DNA from: Candidatus Geothermarchaeota archaeon
Lineage (GTDB): Archaea; Thermoproteota; Nitrososphaeria; Geothermarchaeales; JDFR-13
Direction of reading: 5' to 3'
DNA: 64,000 nt
NCBI GenBank assembly: GCA_015523545.1
Contig: WAKB01000012.1
Coordinates: 1 to 64,000, forward strand
Shown: positions 34,118-41,343 of the stretch, in pieces
Layout of the letters: each line of letters begins with the position of its first letter
How positions within the stretch are numbered: the first letter of the stretch is position 1
The notes under the pieces: generated by a model
What the model saw: the letters and a program-made list of their open reading frames with translations, nothing else
Databases searched by the model: none
Told to the model about the DNA's origin: nothing
Translations under genes and position numbers: made by a program

Positions 34118-35292
34118 CTCCTCATTATCACGACCGTACCCACCTGCATAAGGTCTCCCCAGGCCTGTGCAAGGCCGGTGACCACATCCTTCTTGACCTG
34201 CCTCTTACCAGCCATACCCCTGAGCTGCCAGTAGACCTCAGCCACCTTCATGATCCCAGCAGCGGCTATAGGGTTACCCACTCCTAGTAGGCCTCCGCTC
34301 GGGTTTATCGGGAGGTCTCCATCCCGCTCTGTTACGCCCTCCCTAGTGAGTATAGGCGCCTCACCCTTCCTAGCCAGCTGAAGACCCTCCATGTGGTGGA
34401 GCTCCTTATAGTCGAAGGGGTCGTAGACCTCTGCGAAGTCGATCTCCTTCCTCGGGTTCTCAATCCCAGCCATCTCATAGGCCATCTTACCAGCGTAGTA
34501 TAGGTAGACGGGGAATGCCAAGTCCCTATTCGTCCAGTACATTGTGTCTAGGCTCCACCCAACGCCGTCGATCCATATAGGCTCGTCGGTAAGCTTCTTA
34601 GCCTCCGACTCGCTGACAAGCACGAGGGCCCCAGCCCCGTCCGATACCGGTGAGATGTCGAGCCTCTGGACGGGCCATACCAATACCTCACTGTTGAGGA
34701 CGTCCTCCACGGTTATCTTAGCCGCGACCTGGGCAGATGGATGGTCCAAAGCGTTCCTCTTATTCTTGACCGAGACCAGGGCGATGTCCTCCTTCTTGAT
34801 ACCGTATTTATACATGTATCGATGCATCTCGAGGGCGAATATCCATATCAGGTTGACGCCTAGAGGCTTCTCAGTGACGGGGTCGAAGATATGGTGGAAT
34901 AGGTATTGGGGATGGGGCTGTACATGGCTCATCTTCTCCTCGGCTATGACGAGTACCCTGTCGCAGAGCCCCGAGGCCACGTGCCACCACCCGGCAATCA
35001 CGCTGAAGACACCTGTACCGCCCCCAACATAGACCCTCGTATAGGGCTTATTCACGGCACCTGCACCGTCTGCCAAGGCCTCGCTCTGCATATGGATCCC
35101 GTCGAAGTTGTCGGGTGCTGTTCCGAATACTATGCAGTCTATATCCTCTATGGTTAGGCCAGCCTCGTCGAGCGCCTGCCTAGCGGCTAGCCACATAAGC
35201 TCGTCGCTGGTCTCCATGAGCCTACGTCTAAAGAGGGTTAGCCCAGCCCCTACACATGCGACACGGCTCTTCCTATAGATATTCATCTTCAT
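34114..35292 (-). CDS. Thiolase-fold protein without catalytic Cys/His, copy 1
   Basis: 392 residues, SCP-x/lipid-transfer-type thiolase fold ('DELMWLAARQALDEAGLTIEDIDCIVFG', 'DRVLVIAEEKMS', 'EVYDPFDYKELHHMEGL'). The nucleophile Cys of C-x-S-G is Gly91 ('VGGGTGVF'), the His of GHP is Asn340 ('GVGNPIAAAG'), and the C-terminal Cys-x-G motif is replaced by 'AQAWGDLMQV'. It is therefore unlikely to do Claisen chemistry. Operon: thiolase 2, thiolase 1, DUF35 a, DUF35 b. Retro-aldolases of the Ltp2 type with DUF35 partner are the closest functional precedent I know. Confidence 0.8.
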   Translation of the reverse strand: MKMNIYRKSRVACVGAGLTLFRRRLMETSDELMWLAARQALDEAGLTIEDIDCIVFGTAPDNFDGIHMQSEALADGAGAVNKPYTRVYVGGGTGVFSVIAGWWHVASGLCDRVLVIAEEKMSHVQPHPQYLFHHIFDPVTEKPLGVNLIWIFALEMHRYMYKYGIKKEDIALVSVKNKRNALDHPSAQVAAKITVEDVLNSEVLVWPVQRLDISPVSDGAGALVLVSESEAKKLTDEPIWIDGVGWSLDTMYWTNRDLAFPVYLYYAGKMAYEMAGIENPRKEIDFAEVYDPFDYKELHHMEGLQLARKGEAPILTREGVTERDGDLPINPSGGLLGVGNPIAAAGIMKVAEVYWQLRGMAGKRQVKKDVVTGLAQAWGDLMQVGTVVIMRR

Positions 35293-35298
35293 TATTGA

Positions 35299-36471
35299 TC
35301 ACCCCGAGAGGACTACAACTCCATATGTGGTTGAGGGTATCTCCCTCCTAGTAGCCACCAACGCCTTCTCCACATCGTCTAGCTGGTTAGGCCCGGCCTC
35401 ACCCCATATCTGCCTAGCGGCATAGACCAGCTTCATAAGCCCACCCGCCTCCAATGGATACCCGTTTGCTAGGAACCCTCCAGAGACGTTTACGGGGAGC
35501 TCCCCATCCATCTCAAATACCCTATCGGCGTAGTCGATGTTGACGTCCCCACTGGCTAGGCCGAGGGCTATCAGCGACACTGGCTCTCTGAAGCTGAACC
35601 TGTCGTCCACCTCGGCCAGGTCGAAGTATCTCCTAGGTCTTGACACGCCAGCCATGTCGTAGGCCATCCTAGCAGCCGCAGCCAGGCCCTCACCGGGCAT
35701 GTCTAGGAATCGTTCGAAGCGTCCACCCTGTGTGGCCCAGCCGACACCCTCTATCCATACCGGCTCCAACCCCTCCCTCGAGATATAGTCCTTAGAGGCT
35801 AGGACGACCACTGCCCCTCCATCTACATAGGGCGCTACGTCCAACGTCCTCAGCGGCTCAGCCAGGTATTCAGGGGTCTCGAAGCTATTCTCGTCGAGGT
35901 TCTGGGCATAGGGAGCAGAGTTGAAAGACCCGTTGAAGTGGTTCTTCAGTATAACCTCGTTCACAGTATCCATGTCTATCCCGTAGCAGCCTAGGGAGGC
36001 AGCCATCTCCAGCCCCGCTAGAACGTCAACATCCTCGATGACTGGGCGTAGATATATCGGATCCAGGGCGAACCTAACCACCTTCTTGATATCCTCTATC
36101 TCACTAGCCTTGCTATGCGCCTCTACAGCCACGACGTCGAACCTCCCTGTCTTGATGAGCATGTATCCATGGATCAGCCCATGTATCCCGTCCCCTCCAA
36201 CGGTGAAGACTGGTTTGAGTACCCCGCCCAGCTGGTCGGGGACATACTCGTCGAAGATTGCCAGACCCTCCCAGAGGTCTTCTGAGGCCGTTATGAAGGC
36301 GTCGACATCACGTCTGGGATCCACACCCGCCTCGAGATAGGCTCGGTAGGCGGCCTCGTACATAAGCTCCTTGAACAGCTTCTCACGGGTCTCGGGGCGG
36401 AACTGGGTCGTCCCAACCCCTATAATACCGACATCGGCCACCGGCGACACCTCATCCAATGGGGTTTTCAA
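35299..36471 (-). CDS. Thiolase-fold protein without catalytic Cys/His, copy 2
   Basis: 390 residues, paralogous to copy 1. At the catalytic points it has Gly92 ('TVGGDGIHGL') for Cys and Tyr338 ('ANGYPLEAGG') for the His of GHP; the C-terminal Cys is absent too ('REIPSTTYGVVV'). The H-to-Y change is as I recall for thiolase-fold aldolases, where tyrosines do the chemistry. It begins with TTG at 36471, about 35 nt after a minus-strand 'catttaaat' box, and is the first gene of the operon. Confidence 0.8.
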   Translation of the reverse strand: MKTPLDEVSPVADVGIIGVGTTQFRPETREKLFKELMYEAAYRAYLEAGVDPRRDVDAFITASEDLWEGLAIFDEYVPDQLGGVLKPVFTVGGDGIHGLIHGYMLIKTGRFDVVAVEAHSKASEIEDIKKVVRFALDPIYLRPVIEDVDVLAGLEMAASLGCYGIDMDTVNEVILKNHFNGSFNSAPYAQNLDENSFETPEYLAEPLRTLDVAPYVDGGAVVVLASKDYISREGLEPVWIEGVGWATQGGRFERFLDMPGEGLAAAARMAYDMAGVSRPRRYFDLAEVDDRFSFREPVSLIALGLASGDVNIDYADRVFEMDGELPVNVSGGFLANGYPLEAGGLMKLVYAARQIWGEAGPNQLDDVEKALVATRREIPSTTYGVVVLSG

Positions 36472-36524
36472 ATAAGTGTCAAGTATTGTATTGCCCCCTC
36501 GCCGATTTAAATGGGGGTATTAGG

Positions 36525-37265
36525 CTACCGGGTGAGCCTCTCGAGCCTCTCTATAAGCTCCTCGAAGCTATCCACGACCCAGATATAGGGGGGATAACTC
36601 CTGACCTCGAACTCCTCCCCGAAGCCCATGAATCTTCCATACCTGTCCCAGAGCCCCCTGTAGAGGGCTGGTCTAAGCCCTGCTAGATAGGCTCCGAGTG
36701 CGTCATGGACATACTTGTCCCCCACATGTAGAACCTCCTTTGGATCCAGTCCAAGCTTATTGACGGCTGCCCTGAAGATCTCGGGCTTCGGCTTGGCTGC
36801 ACCAACCTCAGCAGATGAAACCACCTTCTCGGAATACTTCTCCAGCCCGATGTTGCTGAACATCCGCTCTATCATCTCCCTCGAATAGGTCGTGTTCGTA
36901 GTTATGACTACGGGTAGGCCCTGCTCCTCACACCACTCGAGGAATCTTAGGGCATCACTGTTTACATAGGGCCTGGCGTTCCATGCAGCGTCTATATACC
37001 TGCTATACATCTCGTCCACCGCCTCGGAGTCTACCCCTAGGGCTGCCGCCACCATCTGCATAAGCCTATATGGATGTACCTCCATCATGAAGGTCTTGAA
37101 CTCCTCGAATAGACCCTCCAAGTCCTCCCTCGCCACGTCGTCACGGTACATCTTCAGGACTCCATAGATATAGTCTATCCTAGCCCTCTGGAACAGCCTA
37201 TACCTCTCAGCATCGTCATACACAAGTGTGAACCACAGGTCTATAGATACGCCGCGTATCCTCAA
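36525..37265 (-). CDS. HAD-superfamily hydrolase
   Basis: 246 residues. Motif I 'SIDLWFTLVYDD' (first Asp is nucleophile, but the second Asp of DxD is Trp, the DxWxTL variant), motif II in 'VVITTNTTYS', motif III Lys in 'AAKPKPEIF', motif IV 'HVGDKYVHDALGA'. A four-helix cap is inserted after motif I, as in phosphoglycolate phosphatase or haloacid dehalogenase-type members. The missing second Asp is common in dehalogenase-like members, so the reaction is uncertain. Gene is divergent from the MDR oxidoreductase. Confidence 0.82.
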   Translation of the reverse strand: MRIRGVSIDLWFTLVYDDAERYRLFQRARIDYIYGVLKMYRDDVAREDLEGLFEEFKTFMMEVHPYRLMQMVAAALGVDSEAVDEMYSRYIDAAWNARPYVNSDALRFLEWCEEQGLPVVITTNTTYSREMIERMFSNIGLEKYSEKVVSSAEVGAAKPKPEIFRAAVNKLGLDPKEVLHVGDKYVHDALGAYLAGLRPALYRGLWDRYGRFMGFGEEFEVRSYPPYIWVVDSFEELIERLERLTR

Positions 37266-37334
37266 GCCCCACCACCAGCCAACGTAGATGATACATAATC
37301 GGTTGTTGGCTATAGATATTGATGTGGATCCAGG

Positions 37335-38330
37335 ATGAGGGCGGCAACATATATTGAGAAGACCGATCCTCCCAGACTAGTGGTTAGAGAGGTTGATACA
37401 CCGGAGCCTGGCCCGGATGAGGTCGTCGTGAAGATCCTATATACAGGGGTCAACCCGATAGACTACTGGATAGCCAGTGGAAGGTATCCCTTAGACCCGC
37501 CTAACAGGATCGTGGGGAGCGAGGCCTCGGGGATAGTCGTCGATGTGGGTGAGAATGTAACTCGCCTTAAGAAGGGTATGCAGGTCAGTATCTACCCCTG
37601 GATACACTGTGGAGACTGTGAGGAGTGTAGAGAGGGACATGAAAACCTATGTCTAAGGGGAGGCATCGTGGGTGGTGTAGTCGACGGGACATATGCAGAG
37701 TATGTGAAGCTTCCCGAGGAGAATGTTTATGAGGCTGGTGGTGAACCTGAGATACAGGCCACCGCCGGGGTATCAGCCCTCACGGCAAAGCACGCCGTGA
37801 ATAGGGCCTTGGAGCTATGTATAGAGAAGGCCTTGGTGTATGGGGCCTCGGGAAACGTCGGGATGTATATAGTCCAGTACCTAGCAAATGCGGGGATAGA
37901 CGTTGCAGCGGTAACGAGGAAGGACTGGGTCTCGGAGCTCGGGGCCTCCAGGATAGTCCCACCCAAGGATGTTGGGAAGCTTATAGATGAGTGGGGGGAG
38001 CCAGACCTCATCATCAACCCATTGGGTGGACAAGTATTGGCAGAGTCGCTAGGCCTCGTCAGGAGGCATGGATATGTAATGATTTTTGGCGGCCTAACCT
38101 CGATGGACATACCAGGCGGAGTAGCCCCGATCTACCGTAGAGAGGCCAGCCTAATAGGGGTGACCGGCGGCACAATCCAGGAGTTCAAGGAGGTAGTTAG
38201 GGATTTGGAGAGGGATGTGGTCAAGCCTAGGATATGGAGGGTCTATAGCCTTGACGAGGCTGGGGAGGCCCTAAACAACCTATTCAGTGGGGAGAGGGAT
38301 GGGAAGATATTGATAAAGGCAACTGACTAG
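37335..38330 (+). CDS. MDR-family dehydrogenase/reductase with structural zinc only
   Basis: 331 residues. GroES-like N-terminal domain and Rossmann domain 'ALVYGASGNVGMYIVQYLANAG'. The structural-zinc Cys lobe 'CGDCEECREGHENLC' is intact, but catalytic-zinc residues are changed: the Cys of GxCGTD is Asn ('GVNPIDYW') and the His of GHE is Ser ('VGSEASG'). So it probably works like quinone or enoyl/acryloyl-CoA reductases with NADPH rather than as a zinc alcohol dehydrogenase. Its position next to the acyl-CoA operon agrees with a CoA-linked substrate. Stop shared by CTAG with the phosphoesterase gene. Confidence 0.82.
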   Translation: MRAATYIEKTDPPRLVVREVDTPEPGPDEVVVKILYTGVNPIDYWIASGRYPLDPPNRIVGSEASGIVVDVGENVTRLKKGMQVSIYPWIHCGDCEECREGHENLCLRGGIVGGVVDGTYAEYVKLPEENVYEAGGEPEIQATAGVSALTAKHAVNRALELCIEKALVYGASGNVGMYIVQYLANAGIDVAAVTRKDWVSELGASRIVPPKDVGKLIDEWGEPDLIINPLGGQVLAESLGLVRRHGYVMIFGGLTSMDIPGGVAPIYRREASLIGVTGGTIQEFKEVVRDLERDVVKPRIWRVYSLDEAGEALNNLFSGERDGKILIKATD

Positions 38331-39106
38331 ACGCTTAGGACTGTGACCTCCCGGGGCGTCAATAGGCGGAAGGGAATAATCTCGCCAGCCCCTCTAGAGA
38401 CATACATCAGGGTTTCTCCCCTCCGGTAGAAGCCGCTTACATAGCCATGCCTACTATTTGTAATCAGTCCAAGGGGACCCAGTATCTGGCCTCCGTGTGT
38501 ATGGCCAGCCAGTACAAGGCGTGCATCTACCTCTGCATCACCAAGTATATCGGGGGTGTGGGACACAAGGATATCTACACGCCCAACACCTCTGTAGTAC
38601 TTCTTGGCTAGACCAGGATCATCACCATACCAGTCTATACCGCCGATGAGGAGACCCCTATATTCCACTAACCTGTTCCTAAGGACTTGTATTCCCCTCG
38701 ACTCCACCAGCTCAACCGTCTCCTCAATGGGATACCTACCAGCAGCCCAGTGTTCATGGTTCCCAAGAACCATTAGAGCCTCCCCATTTACCGCATCGAG
38801 TAGAGAAGAGAAGCTCTCAAGACTCTCCGAGAACTCGTCATAAATGTCCCCACCAAGGATTGTCAGGTCAACCTCGGGCGAGAGATTCTTAACAAGCTTT
38901 ATGACCATATCCTCCCTACCAGGAACGCCGTGGAGATGGGTATCTGTAACGAACAATATATCTAGTCCTAGGCCTAGGTCAAGCCTATGCTTCACAACCT
39001 CTATTCTTACGATGGGCTCGTAGAAGCTGTAGAGCCATAGAGCTAGGCCTCCAGCTATGAGCCCCTTAATCGCCCCCCTCCTTCCTCTTCTCATAAAGAT
39101 GTGCAC
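38327..39106 (-). CDS. Membrane-anchored metallophosphoesterase, YaeI-like
   Basis: 259 residues. After a basic start and one helix (about 14-30) come the calcineurin-like motifs 'DTHLH', 'GGDIYD', 'GNHEHW', 'SHTPD' and 'GHTHGGQ', all with metal ligands present. Predicted to face the outside or inside surface of the membrane; substrate unknown. The start overlaps the end of the signal peptidase gene by 41 bp, so it belongs to the pilus-like operon. Confidence 0.85.
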   Translation of the reverse strand: MHIFMRRGRRGAIKGLIAGGLALWLYSFYEPIVRIEVVKHRLDLGLGLDILFVTDTHLHGVPGREDMVIKLVKNLSPEVDLTILGGDIYDEFSESLESFSSLLDAVNGEALMVLGNHEHWAAGRYPIEETVELVESRGIQVLRNRLVEYRGLLIGGIDWYGDDPGLAKKYYRGVGRVDILVSHTPDILGDAEVDARLVLAGHTHGGQILGPLGLITNSRHGYVSGFYRRGETLMYVSRGAGEIIPFRLLTPREVTVLSV

Positions 39107-39479
39107 CTATAACCAGTATGGCTAGGCCGGGTATCCATATGTAACGAGGTATCCATAGTAGGGCCTCATACCTAACCTGCTCCCTCAGAACGGGTGGATC
39201 ATTGATGTCATTGGCGTCTCCCTTGGTAACTATATAGTCCTCACCAACCTCCACGACACGGTGTAGGATACAGTTCATCAGGGTGTTGCACCAGAGAACT
39301 ATATCCCCAACCTCCGGATCGGCCCAGCGAAGAATCACTAGGTCACCCACGCTCAGCGTAGGCTCCATAGAGGGCCCCACAATAACTACAGCGGCGACCG
39401 GGCTACCCACGAACCGGCCCAGCACCAGTATGGCAAATATAAGTACGATCAGTGTAGTGGGGCTGAGCCTACGCATCAT
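39066..39479 (-). CDS. Signal peptidase I, archaeal SipW/Sec11 type
   Basis: 137 residues. Membrane helix about 8-26, catalytic Ser37 in 'GPSMEPTL', His73 in 'CILHRVV' (His replaces the bacterial Lys), and the acidic 'KGDANDIND' (about 86-94); C-terminal helix about 107-128. It cleaves signal peptides of exported proteins. It overlaps the gene for the larger beta-rich exported protein (11 nt), so it is likely dedicated to the two substrates encoded just upstream. Confidence 0.9.
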   Translation of the reverse strand: MMRRLSPTTLIVLIFAILVLGRFVGSPVAAVVIVGPSMEPTLSVGDLVILRWADPEVGDIVLWCNTLMNCILHRVVEVGEDYIVTKGDANDINDPPVLREQVRYEALLWIPRYIWIPGLAILVIGAHLYEKRKEGGD

Positions 39480-40677
39480 AGTTCCTCAAGTAGTCAATAT
39501 ATGGGGGTGGCTCAATAGATAAGATCCTGAAAACATTCCCAGGAGGCTCGGCAGACCGGCCACCCCTCTCAGGAGGGTCAACAATATTTAGCTGGATGGG
39601 ATACTCGACGTACACGCCGTCTTGAATCCTATACTTGAGGACTAGGTTTAGGGTGGCCGAGGATCCGGGAGAGATTGTGGTGTCTAGCCACATCTCAAGA
39701 CTATAGTATCCAGGTGGAACCGTGGTAACTACAAGCTCAGACGACTGACTAGTGACTATGCTGGATGCGGTTATGGTTATCGAGCTTGACTGTACCTGAA
39801 CCGTGTTGTTCCTAAGCCATATGTTGGCATCGACGTTACCCGTGAAGCTGGCTGATACGAGGCTTAGCGATGCGTTATATATGCCTGTAGATGCATTGGC
39901 AAGTAGGAAGATCCCCAGGAATGTTGGATTAGCGGGTGCAACAGTGATGTTAGCCAGGTTGGTATAAAACCTTGCGTAGTATGCCCCTCCGAAGAGTGTG
40001 AATAGGCTCTGCACCCTATACCTGATTAGGAAGTAGTAGGTCCCACCGGGGGTATAAGCAGCTACGTTCAGACCACCAGTATAGGTGTTCCATGTACAAG
40101 TTGAGGAGGAGCCCACGTCGAGAATAAATGTCAACGAATCCACAACGGCCAAGGTATTGGCATCAACCACGAAGACAGTGGCATCCAGTAGTAGTATCGA
40201 GAAGCCAGACGTCACTGCATACTCTACACAGGCCTCAAGATATACATTAGCGAACAGGATAGGCGTTGTCGGCCAGGTGATCTGTTGATAAAGGAACGCC
40301 GAGTCTGTGTATCCTGAGAAGAGGGAACCTGATCCAGAGATATTGGCCACACCCACCCTACCTAAGTAGCTAGGGAGAACCGTGGCACTAGTCAAGTCGG
40401 TGCCAGGGATGAATAGCCAGGGACTAGGGCCTATAAAGTCGCTGTTGGCCACTATATCGAAGGGCTGCGTACTAGCCTTAACAGTTATAGAGGCGCTCGT
40501 TGAGTTAGGCCCCAGGGATACCGTTACTCCCGGTACCCCAGGATCATAGAATGTTATGGGGGGAGAGATGGAATTGAGGGTGAGTGATGTAGGATAGTAG
40601 CTAAACTCAGCGCCTAAGACATGTGGTAGGAAAAAAAGTAATGGTATGAGTGGTATAGCCACTAGCCTGGAAAGCAT
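39469..40677 (-). CDS. Large exported beta-rich protein, pilus/thread-like
   Basis: 402 residues with a clear signal peptide (hydrophobic about 4-20, cleavage after 'VLGA'). Rich in Thr, Ser, Val and Asn, with almost no helix and very few charges. Residues about 31-68 repeat the mature N-terminus of the next-upstream protein: 'LNSISPPITF' and 'VSLGPNSTSASI'. No C-terminal membrane helix. The features fit secreted beta-sandwich pilins or surface adhesins processed by signal peptidase I. I do not recognise a named family. In operon with sipW-like gene. Confidence 0.6.
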   Translation of the reverse strand: MLSRLVAIPLIPLLFFLPHVLGAEFSYYPTSLTLNSISPPITFYDPGVPGVTVSLGPNSTSASITVKASTQPFDIVANSDFIGPSPWLFIPGTDLTSATVLPSYLGRVGVANISGSGSLFSGYTDSAFLYQQITWPTTPILFANVYLEACVEYAVTSGFSILLLDATVFVVDANTLAVVDSLTFILDVGSSSTCTWNTYTGGLNVAAYTPGGTYYFLIRYRVQSLFTLFGGAYYARFYTNLANITVAPANPTFLGIFLLANASTGIYNASLSLVSASFTGNVDANIWLRNNTVQVQSSSITITASSIVTSQSSELVVTTVPPGYYSLEMWLDTTISPGSSATLNLVLKYRIQDGVYVEYPIQLNIVDPPERGGRSAEPPGNVFRILSIEPPPYIDYLRNYDA

Positions 40678-40682
40678 CGCTA

Positions 40683-41243
40683 CTACGGCGGCGGCGTTAC
40701 GCTCTGCGGGCTGTAGACCAACTCGAAAGTCACCGACCCACTGGGTAGTGGGACACCCTCAGTGATCACAATCTCTATATCGATCCTGAATGTCTGGCCA
40801 TCTGGGAGCAGCGTGGCCCAACCATATGTACCAGCTGTCGTCAGGTCTGCTGTGAATAAGAGGTTGTTCGCAGAGTCGTAGACCCTAGCCACGGCTGATG
40901 AGAAACCGGCTCCAGTGAGTGGCGAAACCACTTTTATACCTATGTAATAGTTGTCACCAGCTGGGGGTGACGGGTTTGAGACCTGGAGGACGTCGTGGTA
41001 ATAAGTCTTCTGGTAGGTCGGGTGGAGAACCAGTGTTGCACTTGACGCATTTGGACCCAGAGTTACTTGGATTATGTTACCTGCCAAGTCGGTGCCTCCA
41101 GCATTGGATCCAAGTTGGAAGATTACAGGAGGACTAACAGAGTTAATCGTTACGTTTACTGGGAGGTAGACGAAGACCGCAGTACCTACCAACGCTAGCA
41201 GCGTCAACAGCGCCAAAAGTATGATGGCCCTACTCGTCCTCAT
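40683..41243 (-). CDS. Exported beta-rich protein, candidate TasA/AbpA-like pilin
   Basis: 186 residues: basic start, hydrophobic helix about 6-26, then a beta-only mature part of about 155 residues beginning 'VNVTINSVSPPVIF' and 'VTLGPNASSATL', ending 'SGSVTFELVYSP'. Size, signal-peptidase-I-type signal, low charge and neighbourhood (second related protein, then signal peptidase I) fit archaeal bundling-pilus or thread subunits and bacterial TasA/camelysin. First gene of the operon; start is followed after 5 nt by the larger paralogue. Homology to AbpA is an inference. Confidence 0.55.
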   Translation of the reverse strand: MRTSRAIILLALLTLLALVGTAVFVYLPVNVTINSVSPPVIFQLGSNAGGTDLAGNIIQVTLGPNASSATLVLHPTYQKTYYHDVLQVSNPSPPAGDNYYIGIKVVSPLTGAGFSSAVARVYDSANNLLFTADLTTAGTYGWATLLPDGQTFRIDIEIVITEGVPLPSGSVTFELVYSPQSVTPPP

Positions 41244-41343
41244 TGAAAAATAGGATATTAGAATAATGGAGCAATATACCCATTTGTATATACGTCCTAC
41301 TTATAATTAAGTATTGAAATCAGAGATATAGCACTTCTCAACA

